A stretch of DNA of 64,000 bases from Roseomonas xinghualingensis (GCF_025791835.1 NZ_JAOXLP010000001.1:124001-188000), one strand, 5' to 3'. Positions 33,148 to 42,813 are shown, numbered from the stretch's first letter. The notes: generated by a model not told the origin, from the sequence alone. Made by a program: numbers and translations.

Positions 33148-34722
33148 ATGCACCGCCGTTCCCTACTCGCCGCCACCAGCATCCTGGCCGCCCCGGCCCT
33201 TCTCCCGGGCACCAGCCGGGCGCAGGCCTCCCGCGCCTCCACCCTGCGCGTGGTGCCGGAAACCCTGACGACCATCCTGGACCCGCATTTCACCACCAGC
33301 TTCACCACGCGGGATTTCGCCTATCTCGTCTTCGACACGCTGCTGGCGGTGAACGACAAATGGGAGCCGGTGCCCCAGATGGCCGAGCGCTGGGAAACCA
33401 GCCCGGACGGCATGGAATGGCGCTTCATCCTGCGGGACGGCCTGACCTTCCATGACGGCAGCCCGGTGACGGGCGAGGATTGCGCCGCCAGCCTTCGCCG
33501 CTGGGCGCAGCGCGATGCCCTGGGCAGCGTCATGCTCCGCGCCAGCGAGGCGATCGACGCGCCGGATGCGAAGACGGTGCGGATCAAGCTGAAGCAGCCC
33601 TTCGGCCTCGTGCTCCAGGCGCTTTCCAAGCCCGGCGCCATGGTGCCGATGATCATGCCGAAGCGTCTGGCGGAGACCCCGCCGAACCGGCCGGTCACCG
33701 AGCCCATCGGCTCCGGCCCCTACAGGTTCGTCGCCGCCGAGTACCGGCCGGGCGACCGCATCGTGCTGGCGCGGCATGAGGGCTACCGCCCGCGGGCCGA
33801 GGCCTCCGTCTGGGCGAGCGGCGCCAAGCGGCCGAGCTTCGAGCGCGTCGAGCTGATCGCCATGCCGGATGTCTCCGGCCAGGTCAGCGCCCTGACCACC
33901 GGGGAGGTGGACTACCTCGAGCGCCTGCCCGCCGACGTGCTGCCGATCCTGGAGCGCAACCGGCAGGTGAAGGTCCAGGTGGTGTCCTCCTATGGCTACC
34001 AGGGCATCATGCGCTTCAACCACCTGCTGCCGCCCTTCGACGACGTGCGGGTGCGCCGCGCGGTGATGATGGCGGTGGACCAGGCGGATTACCTGCCGGG
34101 CGTCGCCGGCCGCGACGAATACGCGCGCGAATGCCGTTCCATGTATGGCTGCGGCACGCCTTACGAGACCACGGCCGGCATGCCGCTGAAGCCGGACCTG
34201 GAAGGGGCGAAGCGCCTGCTGCGCGAGAGCGGCGTGGATCTTTCCAGGCCCGTGGTGATCATCCATGCCGCCGACGCCCCGGGCATCGCCTCGCTCGGCC
34301 TGGTCTCCCAGGACCTGCTGACGAAGCTCGGCTTCAATGTCGACCTGCAGAGCATGGACCTGAACACCTTCTTCGGCCGCCGCGCCCGGCAGGACGGATG
34401 GAACATGTTCCACTCCACCAACACCGTGCCGGACATGCAGACCCCGTTGCAGAACGCCTATATGGAGGCCTCCGGCGCCCCCGCCGGCTTCGCGGGCTGG
34501 CCGAAGGACGAGGAGGTTCAGGCGGGCCGCGCCGCCTTCGCCGCCGCCGGCAGCGAGGCCGAGCGCAAGGCCATTGCCGAGACGATCCACCGCCGTGTGG
34601 CGGAGCAGGCCTTCTACATGCCGCTCGGGCAGTTCGTGACCGCCTCCGCCTGGCGCGCGGAGCTCACCGATGTCCCGGCCGGCCCGGCCATGTTCCTCTG
34701 GAACATCAGGCGGGGCCGCTGA
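33148..34722 (+). CDS. Peptide/nickel-type (family 5) ABC transporter binding protein
   Basis: 524 residues. A Tat-like or Sec leader (HRRSLLAATSILAAPALL, cleavage near SRAQA) precedes the family-5 fold: LRVVPETLTTILDPHFTTSF in the first strands, WEPVPQMAERWETSPDGMEW at about 72-91, and ATSIL-type helices after. PIGSGPYRFVAAEYRPGDRI carries the family GTGPF-like motif. No permease genes lie next to it; the adenosine-deaminase-family gene overlaps its stop by one base. It either uses the transporter at 41-46 kb or serves as an orphan. Divergent from lutB. Confidence 0.9.
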   Translation: MHRRSLLAATSILAAPALLPGTSRAQASRASTLRVVPETLTTILDPHFTTSFTTRDFAYLVFDTLLAVNDKWEPVPQMAERWETSPDGMEWRFILRDGLTFHDGSPVTGEDCAASLRRWAQRDALGSVMLRASEAIDAPDAKTVRIKLKQPFGLVLQALSKPGAMVPMIMPKRLAETPPNRPVTEPIGSGPYRFVAAEYRPGDRIVLARHEGYRPRAEASVWASGAKRPSFERVELIAMPDVSGQVSALTTGEVDYLERLPADVLPILERNRQVKVQVVSSYGYQGIMRFNHLLPPFDDVRVRRAVMMAVDQADYLPGVAGRDEYARECRSMYGCGTPYETTAGMPLKPDLEGAKRLLRESGVDLSRPVVIIHAADAPGIASLGLVSQDLLTKLGFNVDLQSMDLNTFFGRRARQDGWNMFHSTNTVPDMQTPLQNAYMEASGAPAGFAGWPKDEEVQAGRAAFAAAGSEAERKAIAETIHRRVAEQAFYMPLGQFVTASAWRAELTDVPAGPAMFLWNIRRGR

Positions 34723-35813
34723 TGCTCAATTTCTCCGACTGGCTCGACCTTGTTCCCAAGGTCGAGCTGCATTGCCACATCGCCGGCGCCATGCGCGCCA
34801 CCACCCTCACGGAGATCGCTACCGCCAATGGCGTGCGCCTGCCGCGCCCGGCGGAGACGCTCTACCAGTGGCAGGACTTCTACGGCTTCCTGGAGGTGCT
34901 GCGCCTCGGTGCGCTCGCGGTAAAGCGGCGGGAGGATTTCGAGCGCGTCGCCTATGAGTGCATCGAGGACATGCACCGCCACGGCAACACGCGGCATGTC
35001 GAGATCTTCTTCAACCCGCATTACTACACGCCCAATGGCGCCACCTATCCGCTGATCGTGGAAGGGCTCGCCGCCGGGCTGGAGCGGGCGGAGCGGGATT
35101 TCGGCGTCTCCTCGCTGATGATCGCCTGCATCGACCGCAGCGTCTGCCTGCCCAGCGAATCCCTCCAGATGCTGGATTGGGTGCAGGCCCATCCGCATCC
35201 GCGCGTGGTGGGCATCGGGCTGGACGGCGCCGAGCGGGCCGGGCCGCCGCTGGTCTGGGTGGAAGCCTGGCGCCGCGCCGGCCGCATGGGCCTGCGCCGC
35301 ACCGCCCATGTCTGCGAGGACAACCAGACCCTGTTCGAGGGGCCGCCCGCCCATATCACCCATTGCCGCGACGCGCTGGGCTGCGACCGGCTGGACCATG
35401 GCTACAACATGCTGGCCGACCCCGCGGTCGTGGAGCGCATGGCGCGGGAGGGCACGCCCTTCACCATGGCCTGCTGGTCCTCGATCGTGCCGAACCGCAT
35501 CCCCCGGATCGAGCGCATCCGGCGGATGTACGAGGCCGGGCTGAACATCGTGCTGGGCACCGACGACCCGACCATGTTCAGGACCACCATGGGCCATTCC
35601 TGGCGCCAGGTTTTCAACCAGACCGGCTGGGGCGTGGCCGAGGCGCGCAGGCTCAGCCTCGCGGGCGTGGAGGCGAGCTGGCTGCCGGATGAGCGGAAGG
35701 CCACCCTGCGCGCTGGCTTCGAAGCGGCGCTGGACGCGCTGGAGCCAGCGCTGGACCCGGCGGACCGGAGGCTGGACCTGGCCGTGGAAAGGCCGCGCCC
35801 GGACTGGAACTGA
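34722..35813 (+). CDS. Adenosine deaminase-family amidohydrolase
   Basis: 363 residues, TIM-barrel metallohydrolase. Zinc ligands: HCH in KVELHCHIAGAMR (about 14-26), His in RTAHVCEDN (the HAGE motif reads HVCE, so the catalytic Glu is kept), His in DRLDHGYNML, and Asp in LGTDDPTMF. The PLxxCPxSN signature of classical adenosine deaminases is altered to FTMACWSSIVPN, so the substrate may be another purine or an unrelated aminated ring. It starts at an ATG overlapping the binding-protein stop (TGATG), implying that it processes whatever that protein captures. Convergent with phaR. Confidence 0.8.
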   Translation: MLNFSDWLDLVPKVELHCHIAGAMRATTLTEIATANGVRLPRPAETLYQWQDFYGFLEVLRLGALAVKRREDFERVAYECIEDMHRHGNTRHVEIFFNPHYYTPNGATYPLIVEGLAAGLERAERDFGVSSLMIACIDRSVCLPSESLQMLDWVQAHPHPRVVGIGLDGAERAGPPLVWVEAWRRAGRMGLRRTAHVCEDNQTLFEGPPAHITHCRDALGCDRLDHGYNMLADPAVVERMAREGTPFTMACWSSIVPNRIPRIERIRRMYEAGLNIVLGTDDPTMFRTTMGHSWRQVFNQTGWGVAEARRLSLAGVEASWLPDERKATLRAGFEAALDALEPALDPADRRLDLAVERPRPDWN

Positions 35814-35817
35814 AGCG

Positions 35818-35850
35818 CGGGTCTGGGGGGCAGCCGCCCCCCGGACCTGG
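35818..35850. terminator. Hairpin between the convergent deaminase and phaR genes
   Basis: A 10-bp stem (35821-35830 with 35837-35846; one G-T pair) around a 6-nt loop. No strong T tract follows, but its symmetric position 5-10 bp from both stops suggests a bidirectional terminator, probably a single module of the family-A type. Confidence 0.5.
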
Positions 35851-35857
35851 CTGCTGT

Positions 35858-36487
35858 TCAGGGCTGCTCCGCCTTCGCGTTCCGCCGCAGCATCGCCACT
35901 TCTTCCCTCAGCTCCCCCAGTTCCTGGCGCATCGCCTCCACCTCATCCAGCGGCTGGCTGGGCGCGGCGCCGCCGCCGGCACGCTGCGGGAAGGGTGAGA
36001 ACAGGGTCATCGCCCGTTCCAGCATCGCCAGGTTCTGCTTGCCCATCTCCTCGAAGGGCGCGAAGGCGTTGAACACGCCGCTCGCCGATCCCATCGCCTC
36101 CTGGGCTGCGCGCCGCATGCCATCCTGCTGCCGCGCGAAGGTGCCCATCGTGGCTTCCAGATAGCGCGGGACAACGGATTGCAGGCTGTCCCCGTAAAGG
36201 CCGATCAGCTGCCGCAGGAAGGGAATCGGCAGCAGGTTCTGCCCCTTGGACTCCTCCTCCACGATGATCTGCGTCAGCACGGACCGGGTGATGTCCTCAC
36301 CCGATTTGGCGTCGGAGACGGTGAAGTCCCGCCCCTGCCGCACCATCACCGCCAGATCCTCCAAAGTGACGTAGGAGGAGGTCTCGGTGTTGTAGAGCCG
36401 GCGATTGGCGTACTTCTTCACCACCACAGACGGCCGGGACGGCGTCTCGGACGCTGGGTCCTGCGGCGTGATAGGCTCGATCATCAT
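35858..36487 (-). CDS. phaR: Polyhydroxyalkanoate synthesis repressor PhaR
   Basis: 209 residues. VVVKKYANRRLYNTETSSYV (about 21-40) is the N-terminal PHB/PHA accumulation regulator DNA-binding domain, and FLRQLIGLYGDSLQSVVPRY the following dimerisation/granule-binding region. The C-terminal ~30 residues are a coiled coil (VEAMRQELGELREEVAMLRRN). PhaR senses PHA and represses phasin and PHA genes. Divergent from the phasin-like gene at 36742 with a 254-bp gap in which its operator would be expected; I could not identify one. Confidence 0.92.
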   Translation of the reverse strand: MMIEPITPQDPASETPSRPSVVVKKYANRRLYNTETSSYVTLEDLAVMVRQGRDFTVSDAKSGEDITRSVLTQIIVEEESKGQNLLPIPFLRQLIGLYGDSLQSVVPRYLEATMGTFARQQDGMRRAAQEAMGSASGVFNAFAPFEEMGKQNLAMLERAMTLFSPFPQRAGGGAAPSQPLDEVEAMRQELGELREEVAMLRRNAKAEQP

Positions 36488-36741
36488 CTCTCATCCTCCC
36501 ACGGTCGCTCTTGCACGCGGAGGCGGGTATCGCCTTGATCCCGGACCGGGAAGAGATGCTAGACCCGCCTTGCCGCGCTGCGGAAGCCGCTTCGCATCCC
36601 GGGCGCGGGTTGGCATCCGGCGGGGCGAGCCTGTCCCGCTGCGGTGGCGGAGGCTCATCGCGCGCAACCGCGTGCCGGCGGGCCGCGGCGCTATACCGGC
36701 CGTGCAAGGGCCGTGGGTTCAGGACACCAGCCGGGGAATGC

Positions 36742-37272
36742 ATGAACTCTTCCAGCAGCGCCGCACCGGAAGGCGAGGACGGGCCCGATCTGGCACGCCT
36801 GGCTTCCGACTGGATCACCCTCTGGCAGAGCGAGCTGTCCGCCCTGTCCGCCGACCCGGAGCTTGCCGCCGCCTGGTCCGCGGCCATGGCCGCCTGGGGG
36901 CGCGGATGGGCCGAATCGGCCCGCCCGGGCCCGGTGTCCGCCCTATCCTGGCCCATGGCCTGGCCCGTCCCATCCTGGCCCACTTTGCCTTCACCGGCGC
37001 CGGGCTGGCCCATCTTCCCCGGCTGGCCGCCCATGCCCTGGGCCGCGCCGAACCCACCCAAGCCGGAACCCCCGCGTGAGCCCCCGGCGCGGCCCGCGTC
37101 CCCTGCCGGCCCATCTGATCCTGGCGCTCAGCCGGGCGTGGCTGGCGACGGCCTCGATCCCCTCCGCGCCCGGCTCGACAGCCTGGAGCGCGAGCTGGCC
37201 GGGCTTCGCGCCACGCTCGCCGGAGGCAAGGGCCGAGCACGCCCGGATCCTGAGAAGCCTCGACGGCGCTGA
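36742..37272 (+). CDS. Phasin/PhaE-like PHA-associated protein with Trp-Pro-rich region
   Basis: 176 residues. The N-terminal ~50 (LARLASDWITLWQSELSALSADPELAAAWSAAMAAWGRGWA, given here only as its helical register) is amphipathic. About 68-105 is rich in Trp and Pro, with repeated W-P units separated by 2-4 residues. The C-terminal part ends with a coiled coil ([20 protein letters not shown]). Position between phaR and a PhaC-like gene and the coiled-coil tail recall PhaE/phasin partners. Its last 197 bp overlap the PhaC-like gene in another frame. ATG 36742 follows GGGGAA; the frame is open further upstream but without a better start. Confidence 0.6.
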   Translation: MNSSSSAAPEGEDGPDLARLASDWITLWQSELSALSADPELAAAWSAAMAAWGRGWAESARPGPVSALSWPMAWPVPSWPTLPSPAPGWPIFPGWPPMPWAAPNPPKPEPPREPPARPASPAGPSDPGAQPGVAGDGLDPLRARLDSLERELAGLRATLAGGKGRARPDPEKPRRR

Positions 37273-38323
37273 CCCCGAACGGCTCCGCGCCGCCGTCATC
37301 CGCCAGTTGCTGAGCGAGGATGCCGCCATGCTGCGGGGCATCCTCGCCTATCGCGACCATCCCTGGCACCGGACCCTGCCGGACCCGCCTGCCATCTGGT
37401 CGGAAGGGCCCGCCCGGCTGCTGGATCATGGCGGCCAGGGCCCCGTCGCCCTCTTCGTGCCCTCCCTGGTGAACCGCGCCACGGTGCTGGACCTGATGCC
37501 GGAGCATTCCATGCTCCGCTGGATGGCCGGCCAGGGCATCCGCACCCTGCTGCTGGACTGGGGCGCCCCAGGCCCCGCCGAGCGCGGCTTCACCCTCACC
37601 GACTGGATCGCCGGCCGGCTGGAGCGCGTCATCGCCGCCGCCACCGAGGCCACCGGGGGGGCCGTGACCCTGGTGGGCTATTGCATGGGCGGGCTGCTCA
37701 CCCTGGCCGCCGCGCTCCGCCGTCCGGACCGCGTCCGCGCCCTCGCCCTTCTCGCCACGCCCTGGGATTTCCACGCGGGCGGCCCGGAAGCCAAAGCCCG
37801 CGCCCGTTTCGCCGCCTCCCTCCTTCCCGGCCTGGAGCCGTTGATGGCCGCCACCGGCACCTTGCCCCTGGATCTGCTCCAGCTCCTTTTCGCGGGCATC
37901 GATCCCTTTGGCATCGCCCGGAAGTTCCGCGCCTTCGGCCGGCTGGACCCTGCCTCCCCCCGCGCCGCCCATTTCGTGGCGCTGGAGGATTGGCTGAATG
38001 ACGGCATCCCCCTCCCCGCGCCCGTGGCCCGCGAATGCCTGTCCGGCTGGTATGGCGCCAACACCCCGCAACTTGGCCAGTGGCGGGTGGCCGGCGCCCC
38101 GGTGGAGCCCGCCGCCTGGCGCGGCCCCGCCTTCCTCGCCATTCCGCGCGGGGACCGCATTGTTCCCCCCGAAAGCGCCCGCGCCCTTGCCGGGCAGTTG
38201 CCGGGTGCGGCGGTGCTGGACGTTCCCGCCGGCCATATCGGCATGGCCGCGGGCCTCAGGGCCGAAGCTGCCCTGTGGATTCCGTTGCGGGATTGGATCA
38301 AAACCATAGCCCGCCCCAGCTGA
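37076..38323 (+). CDS. PhaC-like polyhydroxyalkanoate synthase (alpha/beta fold)
   Basis: 415 residues, shorter than class I synthases (~590). The lipase-like box is [12 protein letters not shown] with the nucleophile at Cys203, as in PHA synthases. [17 protein letters not shown] (about 161-177), [10 protein letters not shown] (Asp near 360) and AGHIGM (His near 386) give the rest of the triad. I chose GTG 37076 because the N-terminal pattern [17 protein letters not shown] recalls related Acetobacteraceae proteins. This start makes it overlap the phasin-like gene by 197 bp. If the start is instead an internal ATG at 37328, the N-terminal helix would be lost. Confidence 0.78.
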   Translation: MSPRRGPRPLPAHLILALSRAWLATASIPSAPGSTAWSASWPGFAPRSPEARAEHARILRSLDGADPERLRAAVIRQLLSEDAAMLRGILAYRDHPWHRTLPDPPAIWSEGPARLLDHGGQGPVALFVPSLVNRATVLDLMPEHSMLRWMAGQGIRTLLLDWGAPGPAERGFTLTDWIAGRLERVIAAATEATGGAVTLVGYCMGGLLTLAAALRRPDRVRALALLATPWDFHAGGPEAKARARFAASLLPGLEPLMAATGTLPLDLLQLLFAGIDPFGIARKFRAFGRLDPASPRAAHFVALEDWLNDGIPLPAPVARECLSGWYGANTPQLGQWRVAGAPVEPAAWRGPAFLAIPRGDRIVPPESARALAGQLPGAAVLDVPAGHIGMAAGLRAEAALWIPLRDWIKTIARPS

Positions 38324-38432
38324 TCATCGGGCCGAAGATTGCTGCACCGCACATGGGCGGGTTGCACCGCGGAGGCACCGCGCGCAGCATCGTCCCAACC
38401 AGAAACCCAAAGGATACCGAGGACCGCCTGCC

Positions 38433-39608
38433 ATGGACGACATCGTCATCGCCTCCGCCGCCCGCACCCCGGTCGGCAGCTTCAACGGGGCCTTCTCCAG
38501 CCTGCCCGCGCATCAGCTCGGCGCCGTCGCCATGAAGGCGGCCCTTGAGCGCGCGGGTGTCTCCGCCTCGGAGGTGGACGAGGTCATCCTGGGCCAGATC
38601 CTGACCGCCGCCGCCGGCCAGAACCCCGCCCGCCAGGCTGCCGTCCTCGCCGGCATCCCGGTGGAGCGCACCGCCTTCGGCATCAACCAGCTCTGCGGCT
38701 CCGGCCTCCGCTCCGTGGCGCTGGCCGCCCAGCAGATCGCCACCGGCGATGCGTCCATCGTCATGGCGGGCGGCCAGGAGAGCATGACCCAGGCGCCCCA
38801 TGCCGCGCAGCTCCGCGCCGGGCAGAAGATGGGCGACCTCGCCATGGTGGACACCATGATCAAGGATGGGCTGTGGGATGCCTTCCACGGCTATCACATG
38901 GGCAGCACGGCCGAGAACGTGGCCCAGAAGTTCCAGATCACCCGCGAGCAGCAGGACGAGTTCGCCGCCAATTCCCAGCGCAAGGCGGGCGAGGCGATGA
39001 AGGCCGGCCGCTTCCGCGACGAGATCGTCCCCGTGACCGTGAAGGGCCGTAAGGGCGACACGGTGGTGGAGAACGACGAGTACCCGAAGCCCGAGACCAC
39101 GCTGGAGATCCTCCAGAAGCTGCGCCCCGCCTTCTCCAAGGAAGGCTCCGTCACCGCCGGCAACGCCTCCGGCATCAATGACGGCGCGGCCGCCATCCTG
39201 GTGATGAAGGGCGCCGAGGCCGCGAAGCGCGGCGTCACGCCCCTGGCGCGCATCGTCTCCTGGGCGACCGCGGGCGTGGACCCCTCCATCATGGGTACCG
39301 GCCCCATCCCCGCCTCCCGTAAGGCGCTGCAGAAGGCGGGCTGGTCCATCGACGACCTCGACCTGATCGAGGCCAACGAGGCCTTCGCCGCCCAGGCCTG
39401 CGCGGTGAACAAGGACCTGGGCTGGGATCCGGCCAAGGTGAACGTGAATGGCGGCGCCATCGCCCTGGGCCATCCGATCGGTGCCTCGGGCGCGCGCGTG
39501 CTGACCACGCTTCTGTTCCAGATGAAGCGCCAGGGCGCGAAGAAGGGCCTCGCCACGCTGTGCATCGGTGGCGGCATGGGCGTCGCCATGTGCGTCGAGG
39601 CGGCCTGA
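38433..39608 (+). CDS. phaA: Acetyl-CoA acetyltransferase (beta-ketothiolase)
   Basis: 391 residues. Condenses two acetyl-CoA to acetoacetyl-CoA, the first step of PHB synthesis. The nucleophile Cys88 lies in [11 protein letters not shown], the active-site His in [12 protein letters not shown] (near 347) and the second Cys in [11 protein letters not shown] (near 377). It follows the PhaC-like gene by 109 bp on the same strand. The reductase phaB, usually next to phaA, lies 7.3 kb away. A strong hairpin terminator follows. Confidence 0.95.
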   Translation: MDDIVIASAARTPVGSFNGAFSSLPAHQLGAVAMKAALERAGVSASEVDEVILGQILTAAAGQNPARQAAVLAGIPVERTAFGINQLCGSGLRSVALAAQQIATGDASIVMAGGQESMTQAPHAAQLRAGQKMGDLAMVDTMIKDGLWDAFHGYHMGSTAENVAQKFQITREQQDEFAANSQRKAGEAMKAGRFRDEIVPVTVKGRKGDTVVENDEYPKPETTLEILQKLRPAFSKEGSVTAGNASGINDGAAAILVMKGAEAAKRGVTPLARIVSWATAGVDPSIMGTGPIPASRKALQKAGWSIDDLDLIEANEAFAAQACAVNKDLGWDPAKVNVNGGAIALGHPIGASGARVLTTLLFQMKRQGAKKGLATLCIGGGMGVAMCVEAA

Positions 39609-39612
39609 GCCG

Positions 39613-39660
39613 GGGGTAAAGGCCGGGGGAAGCATCCCCCGGCCCCCTTTCGTTTTTTCA
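39613..39660 (+). terminator. Intrinsic terminator of phaA (family B)
   Basis: A perfect 10-bp stem (39621-39630 with 39635-39644) around an AGCA loop is followed by CCCTTTCGTTTTTT. It is the strongest member of the family-B hairpins and shares the loop-flanking sequence with the units at 16.43 and 29.85 kb. Confidence 0.85.
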
Positions 39661-39744
39661 AGTTTGAGGCGCGCGGGGCTGCCAAGCCGCTCTATCTGTT
39701 GATTCCACGATGCCAGGGGCCTAACCCCAGCTTCGGAACTGCAG

Positions 39745-40965
39745 ATGCCTGTTGCCATGCCCGATTATGATCGCATCCTTGCCGGCCATCTTGACGCGCT
39801 TCGCGCGGAAGGCCGCTATCGCCACTTCCTGACCCTGCACCGGCAGGCCGGCGAATTCCCCAAGGCCCTGCGCGCCGATGGCCGCCCGATCACCGTCTGG
39901 TGCAGCAACGACTATCTCGGCATGGGGCAGCACCCGGCGGTGCGGGAGGCCATGATCGCTGCCATCCGCGAGGACGGCGCCGGCGCGGGCGGTACCCGCA
40001 ACATCTCCGGCACCGGCCGCCACCATGTGGCGCTGGAAGCCGAAATGGCCTCGCTGCATGGCAAGGAAGCGGCCCTCGTCTTCAACTCCGGCTTCGCGGC
40101 GAATGAGGCGACGCTTTCCACCCTGGCGAAGCTGATCCCGGGCTGCACCATCCTGTCCGATGCGGACAACCATGCCTCGATGATCGCGGGCATCCGCAAT
40201 GGCGGCGGGCCGAAGCGCATCTTCCGGCATAATGACCTGGGGCATCTCGCGGAACTCCTCGCCGGGCTTCCGCTGGAGGCGCCCAAGATCGTGGCCTTCG
40301 AATCCGTCTATTCGATGGATGGCGACATCGCCCCGATCCGCCAGATCGCCGAACTCGCCCGCGCCCATAACGCCATGACCTATATCGACGAGGTCCATGC
40401 CGTCGGCCTCTACGGCGCCGGCGGCGCGGGCGTGGCCGCGCGGGACGGCGTGGAGATCGACGTGATCGAAGGCACGCTCGGCAAGGCCTATGGCGTCGGC
40501 GGCGGCTATATCGCCGGCAGCCGCATCCTGGTGGATGCCATCCGTTCCCACGCACCGGGCTTCATCTTCTCCACCACCCTCGCCCCGGCCATCGCGGCCG
40601 GCGCCCTGGCCAGCGTGCGCCATCTCCGCGCCTCCGACGCCGAGCGCGCCGCGCATCAGGAGCGTGCCCGCACCACCCGCGCCGCCCTGCGCGCGGCGGG
40701 GCTGCCGGTGATGGAGAACCCCAGCCACATCGTGCCGGTGATGGTGGGGGACGCCGCCCTCTGCCGCGAGGCGAGCGAGTTGCTGGCGGAAGAGCACGCC
40801 ATCTACATCCAGCCGATCAACTTCCCCACCGTGCCGCGCGGCACCGAGCGCCTGCGCATCACGCCGACGCCGCTGCATGACGACGCCGCCATCACCCATC
40901 TGGTGGAGGCCCTCTCTGCGGTGTGGAGCAAGCTGGGGCTGCCCCGGCAGAAGCAGGCGGCTTAG
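39745..40965 (+). CDS. hemA: 5-aminolevulinate synthase
   Basis: 406 residues. Condenses glycine and succinyl-CoA to 5-aminolevulinate, the first step of the C4 haem pathway of alphaproteobacteria. The PLP lysine is Lys247 (GTLGKAYGV); [13 protein letters not shown] (about 52-64), [12 protein letters not shown] (about 85-96) and [11 protein letters not shown] (about 214-224, with the Asp and His that contact PLP) are conserved. The second Met (residue 5) is an alternative start. It lies after the phaA terminator, so it probably has its own promoter. Confidence 0.95.
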   Translation: MPVAMPDYDRILAGHLDALRAEGRYRHFLTLHRQAGEFPKALRADGRPITVWCSNDYLGMGQHPAVREAMIAAIREDGAGAGGTRNISGTGRHHVALEAEMASLHGKEAALVFNSGFAANEATLSTLAKLIPGCTILSDADNHASMIAGIRNGGGPKRIFRHNDLGHLAELLAGLPLEAPKIVAFESVYSMDGDIAPIRQIAELARAHNAMTYIDEVHAVGLYGAGGAGVAARDGVEIDVIEGTLGKAYGVGGGYIAGSRILVDAIRSHAPGFIFSTTLAPAIAAGALASVRHLRASDAERAAHQERARTTRAALRAAGLPVMENPSHIVPVMVGDAALCREASELLAEEHAIYIQPINFPTVPRGTERLRITPTPLHDDAAITHLVEALSAVWSKLGLPRQKQAA

Positions 40966-40973
40966 CCGGGCGG

Positions 40974-41223
40974 CCCCGGAGGCTCTGCCTCCGGACCTCC
41001 GCCGGGGTGGCAGCGGCCACCCCGGACCCCGCGTCAGGTTTCCAGCGAAACAGCGGGATCAGGCAGCGCCGTAGGCAAAACACCTGGGCCACGCGGGCTG
41101 CCATGCCAGTCGCCTGAGGTCATGGACCTCAGGCGCGCTTCAAACAATCAGATCGCGGGGTCCGGGGAGCCCGCTGGCTCCCCGGTGGAGGGGGTCTGGG
41201 GGAGGCAAAGCCTCACCCGGGGG
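40974..41223. repeat. Family-A mosaic palindromic repeat, full copy, inverted orientation
   Basis: Carries all modules in the order opposite to the 22.3 and 26.8 kb copies: CCGGAGGCTCTGCCTCCGG, GGGGTGGCAGCGGCCACCCC, CAGCGAAACAG, GCGCCGTAGGC, central inverted repeat 41111-41135 (arms CGCCTGAGGTC and GACCTCAGGCG), then CCGGGGAGCC/GGCTCCCCGG and GAGGCAAAGCCTC. It lies between hemA and the convergent ABC ATPase gene, and its right end overlaps the last ~80 bp of that gene. Confidence 0.88.
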
Positions 41224-42813
41224 CGTCCATCCCCGCCCCGGAATGCTGTCCAGCAGCGCCCGCGTGTAAGGATGCGAAGGCGCGTTGAACACCTGCGCCG
41301 TCGGCCCCTGTTCCACGATGGCGCCCTTCTGCATCACCGCCACCCGGTCGCAGATCTCGGCCGCCACGCGCAGGTCATGGGTGATGAACAGCATGGTCAG
41401 CCCCAGCCGCTTGCGGATATCCGCCAGCAGCGCCAGCACCTGCGCCTGCACCGACACATCCAGCGCCGAAACCGGCTCATCGGCGATCAGCAGCTCCGGC
41501 TCCATCGCCAGCGCGCGCGCGAGGCCGATGCGCTGCCGCTGGCCGCCCGAGAACTCATGCGGGTAGCGATCCATCGCCCCGGGATCGAGCTGCACCAGCC
41601 GCAGCAGCTCCCGCGCCCGTTCCAGCGCCGCCTCGCGCGGCGTGCCATGGGTGATCGGCCCTTCCGCGATCGCATCGCCCACCGAGCGGCGCGGGTTCAG
41701 CGAGGCATAGGGATCCTGGAACACCATCTGGATCTGCCGGCGGAAGGGCTTCCAGGCCTCGCGGCTCAGCGGCCGCAGATCAGTGCCGTGGAACAGAATT
41801 TCTCCTTCCTCCGGCCGCACCAGCCGCACCACCGCGCGGGCCAGGGTGGACTTGCCCGATCCGCTTTCGCCCACCACGCCCAGCGTCTCGCCCCGGTGCA
41901 GCACCAGATCGGCGTCATGCACCGCCTGGAAGGACTGGCCCTTTCCGAACCAGCCGCCACCGCGGTGATAGGTCTTCCGCACGCCCTTCAGTGCCAGGAT
42001 GGGCGCGCCGGGCGCCACCGGTTCGCGCGATGCCGGCGTTCCACGCGGCACGGCCGCGATCAGCGCCCGGGTGTATTCGTGCTTCGGCGCATTCAGCACC
42101 TCGGAGGCCGGGCCGCTCTCCACGATCCGGCCCCGCTGCATCACCGCCACGCGGTCCGCGATCTCGGCCACCACGCCGAAATCATGGGTGATGAACATCA
42201 CGCCGGTGCCGCGGCGCTCCTGCACCTCTCGGATCAGGCGCAGGATCTGCATCTGCGTCGTCACGTCGAGCGCGGTGGTCGGCTCGTCCGCGATCAGCAG
42301 CGCGGGCTCCAGCGCCAGCGCCATGGCGATCATCACGCGCTGCCGCTGCCCGCCCGAGAGCCGGAACGGATAGGACCTCGCGAGATGGGTCGGGTCCGGC
42401 AGGTTCACCGCCGCCAGCAGCTCCGGCACGCGCCGCGCCGCATCGCCGCCCGCGCCATGCACGCGCAGCGCCTCGGCGATCTGGTCGCCCACCCGCATCA
42501 GCGGGTTCAGCGCCGTCATCGGCTCCTGGAAGATCATCGCGAGGCGCGAGCCGCGAAGCCGCCGCATCTCCTCGGGCGATTTCGCCAGCAGATCCTGCCC
42601 CTCGAACAGGATGCGCCCGCCCTTCACCGGCAGGCCGGGCGGCAGAAGGCCCATGGCGGCATTCGCCGTCATGGACTTGCCCGAGCCGCTCTCTCCCACC
42701 ACGCAGAGGATTTCCCCAGGCGAGACGGTGAGGCTGACCTCCTCGATGGCATGGGGCCTGTCGCCGCCCGGCGGCAGACCGATGGTCAGGTTCTCGACGG
42801 AAAGAAGGCTCAC
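41140..42813 (-). CDS. Dipeptide-type ABC transporter, fused DppD-DppF ATPase
   Basis: 557 residues with two complete NBDs. First: Walker [15 protein letters not shown] at about 36-49, signature [15 protein letters not shown], Walker [13 protein letters not shown]. Second: [14 protein letters not shown] at about 316-329, signature [15 protein letters not shown], Walker [13 protein letters not shown]. Each NBD ends in the oligopeptide-type C-terminal region. The last ~25 residues (from GEALPPPDP) are encoded by the family-A repeat, which also supplies the stop codon. GTG start overlaps the DppC-type stop (GTGA). Confidence 0.92.
   Translation of the reverse strand: MSLLSVENLTIGLPPGGDRPHAIEEVSLTVSPGEILCVVGESGSGKSMTANAAMGLLPPGLPVKGGRILFEGQDLLAKSPEEMRRLRGSRLAMIFQEPMTALNPLMRVGDQIAEALRVHGAGGDAARRVPELLAAVNLPDPTHLARSYPFRLSGGQRQRVMIAMALALEPALLIADEPTTALDVTTQMQILRLIREVQERRGTGVMFITHDFGVVAEIADRVAVMQRGRIVESGPASEVLNAPKHEYTRALIAAVPRGTPASREPVAPGAPILALKGVRKTYHRGGGWFGKGQSFQAVHDADLVLHRGETLGVVGESGSGKSTLARAVVRLVRPEEGEILFHGTDLRPLSREAWKPFRRQIQMVFQDPYASLNPRRSVGDAIAEGPITHGTPREAALERARELLRLVQLDPGAMDRYPHEFSGGQRQRIGLARALAMEPELLIADEPVSALDVSVQAQVLALLADIRKRLGLTMLFITHDLRVAAEICDRVAVMQKGAIVEQGPTAQVFNAPSHPYTRALLDSIPGRGWTPPGEALPPPDPLHRGASGLPGPRDLIV

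Noticed and set aside
36488..36741. A PhaR operator between phaR and the phasin-like gene
   Set aside because: Expected here, but I could not identify a convincing repeated motif by eye.
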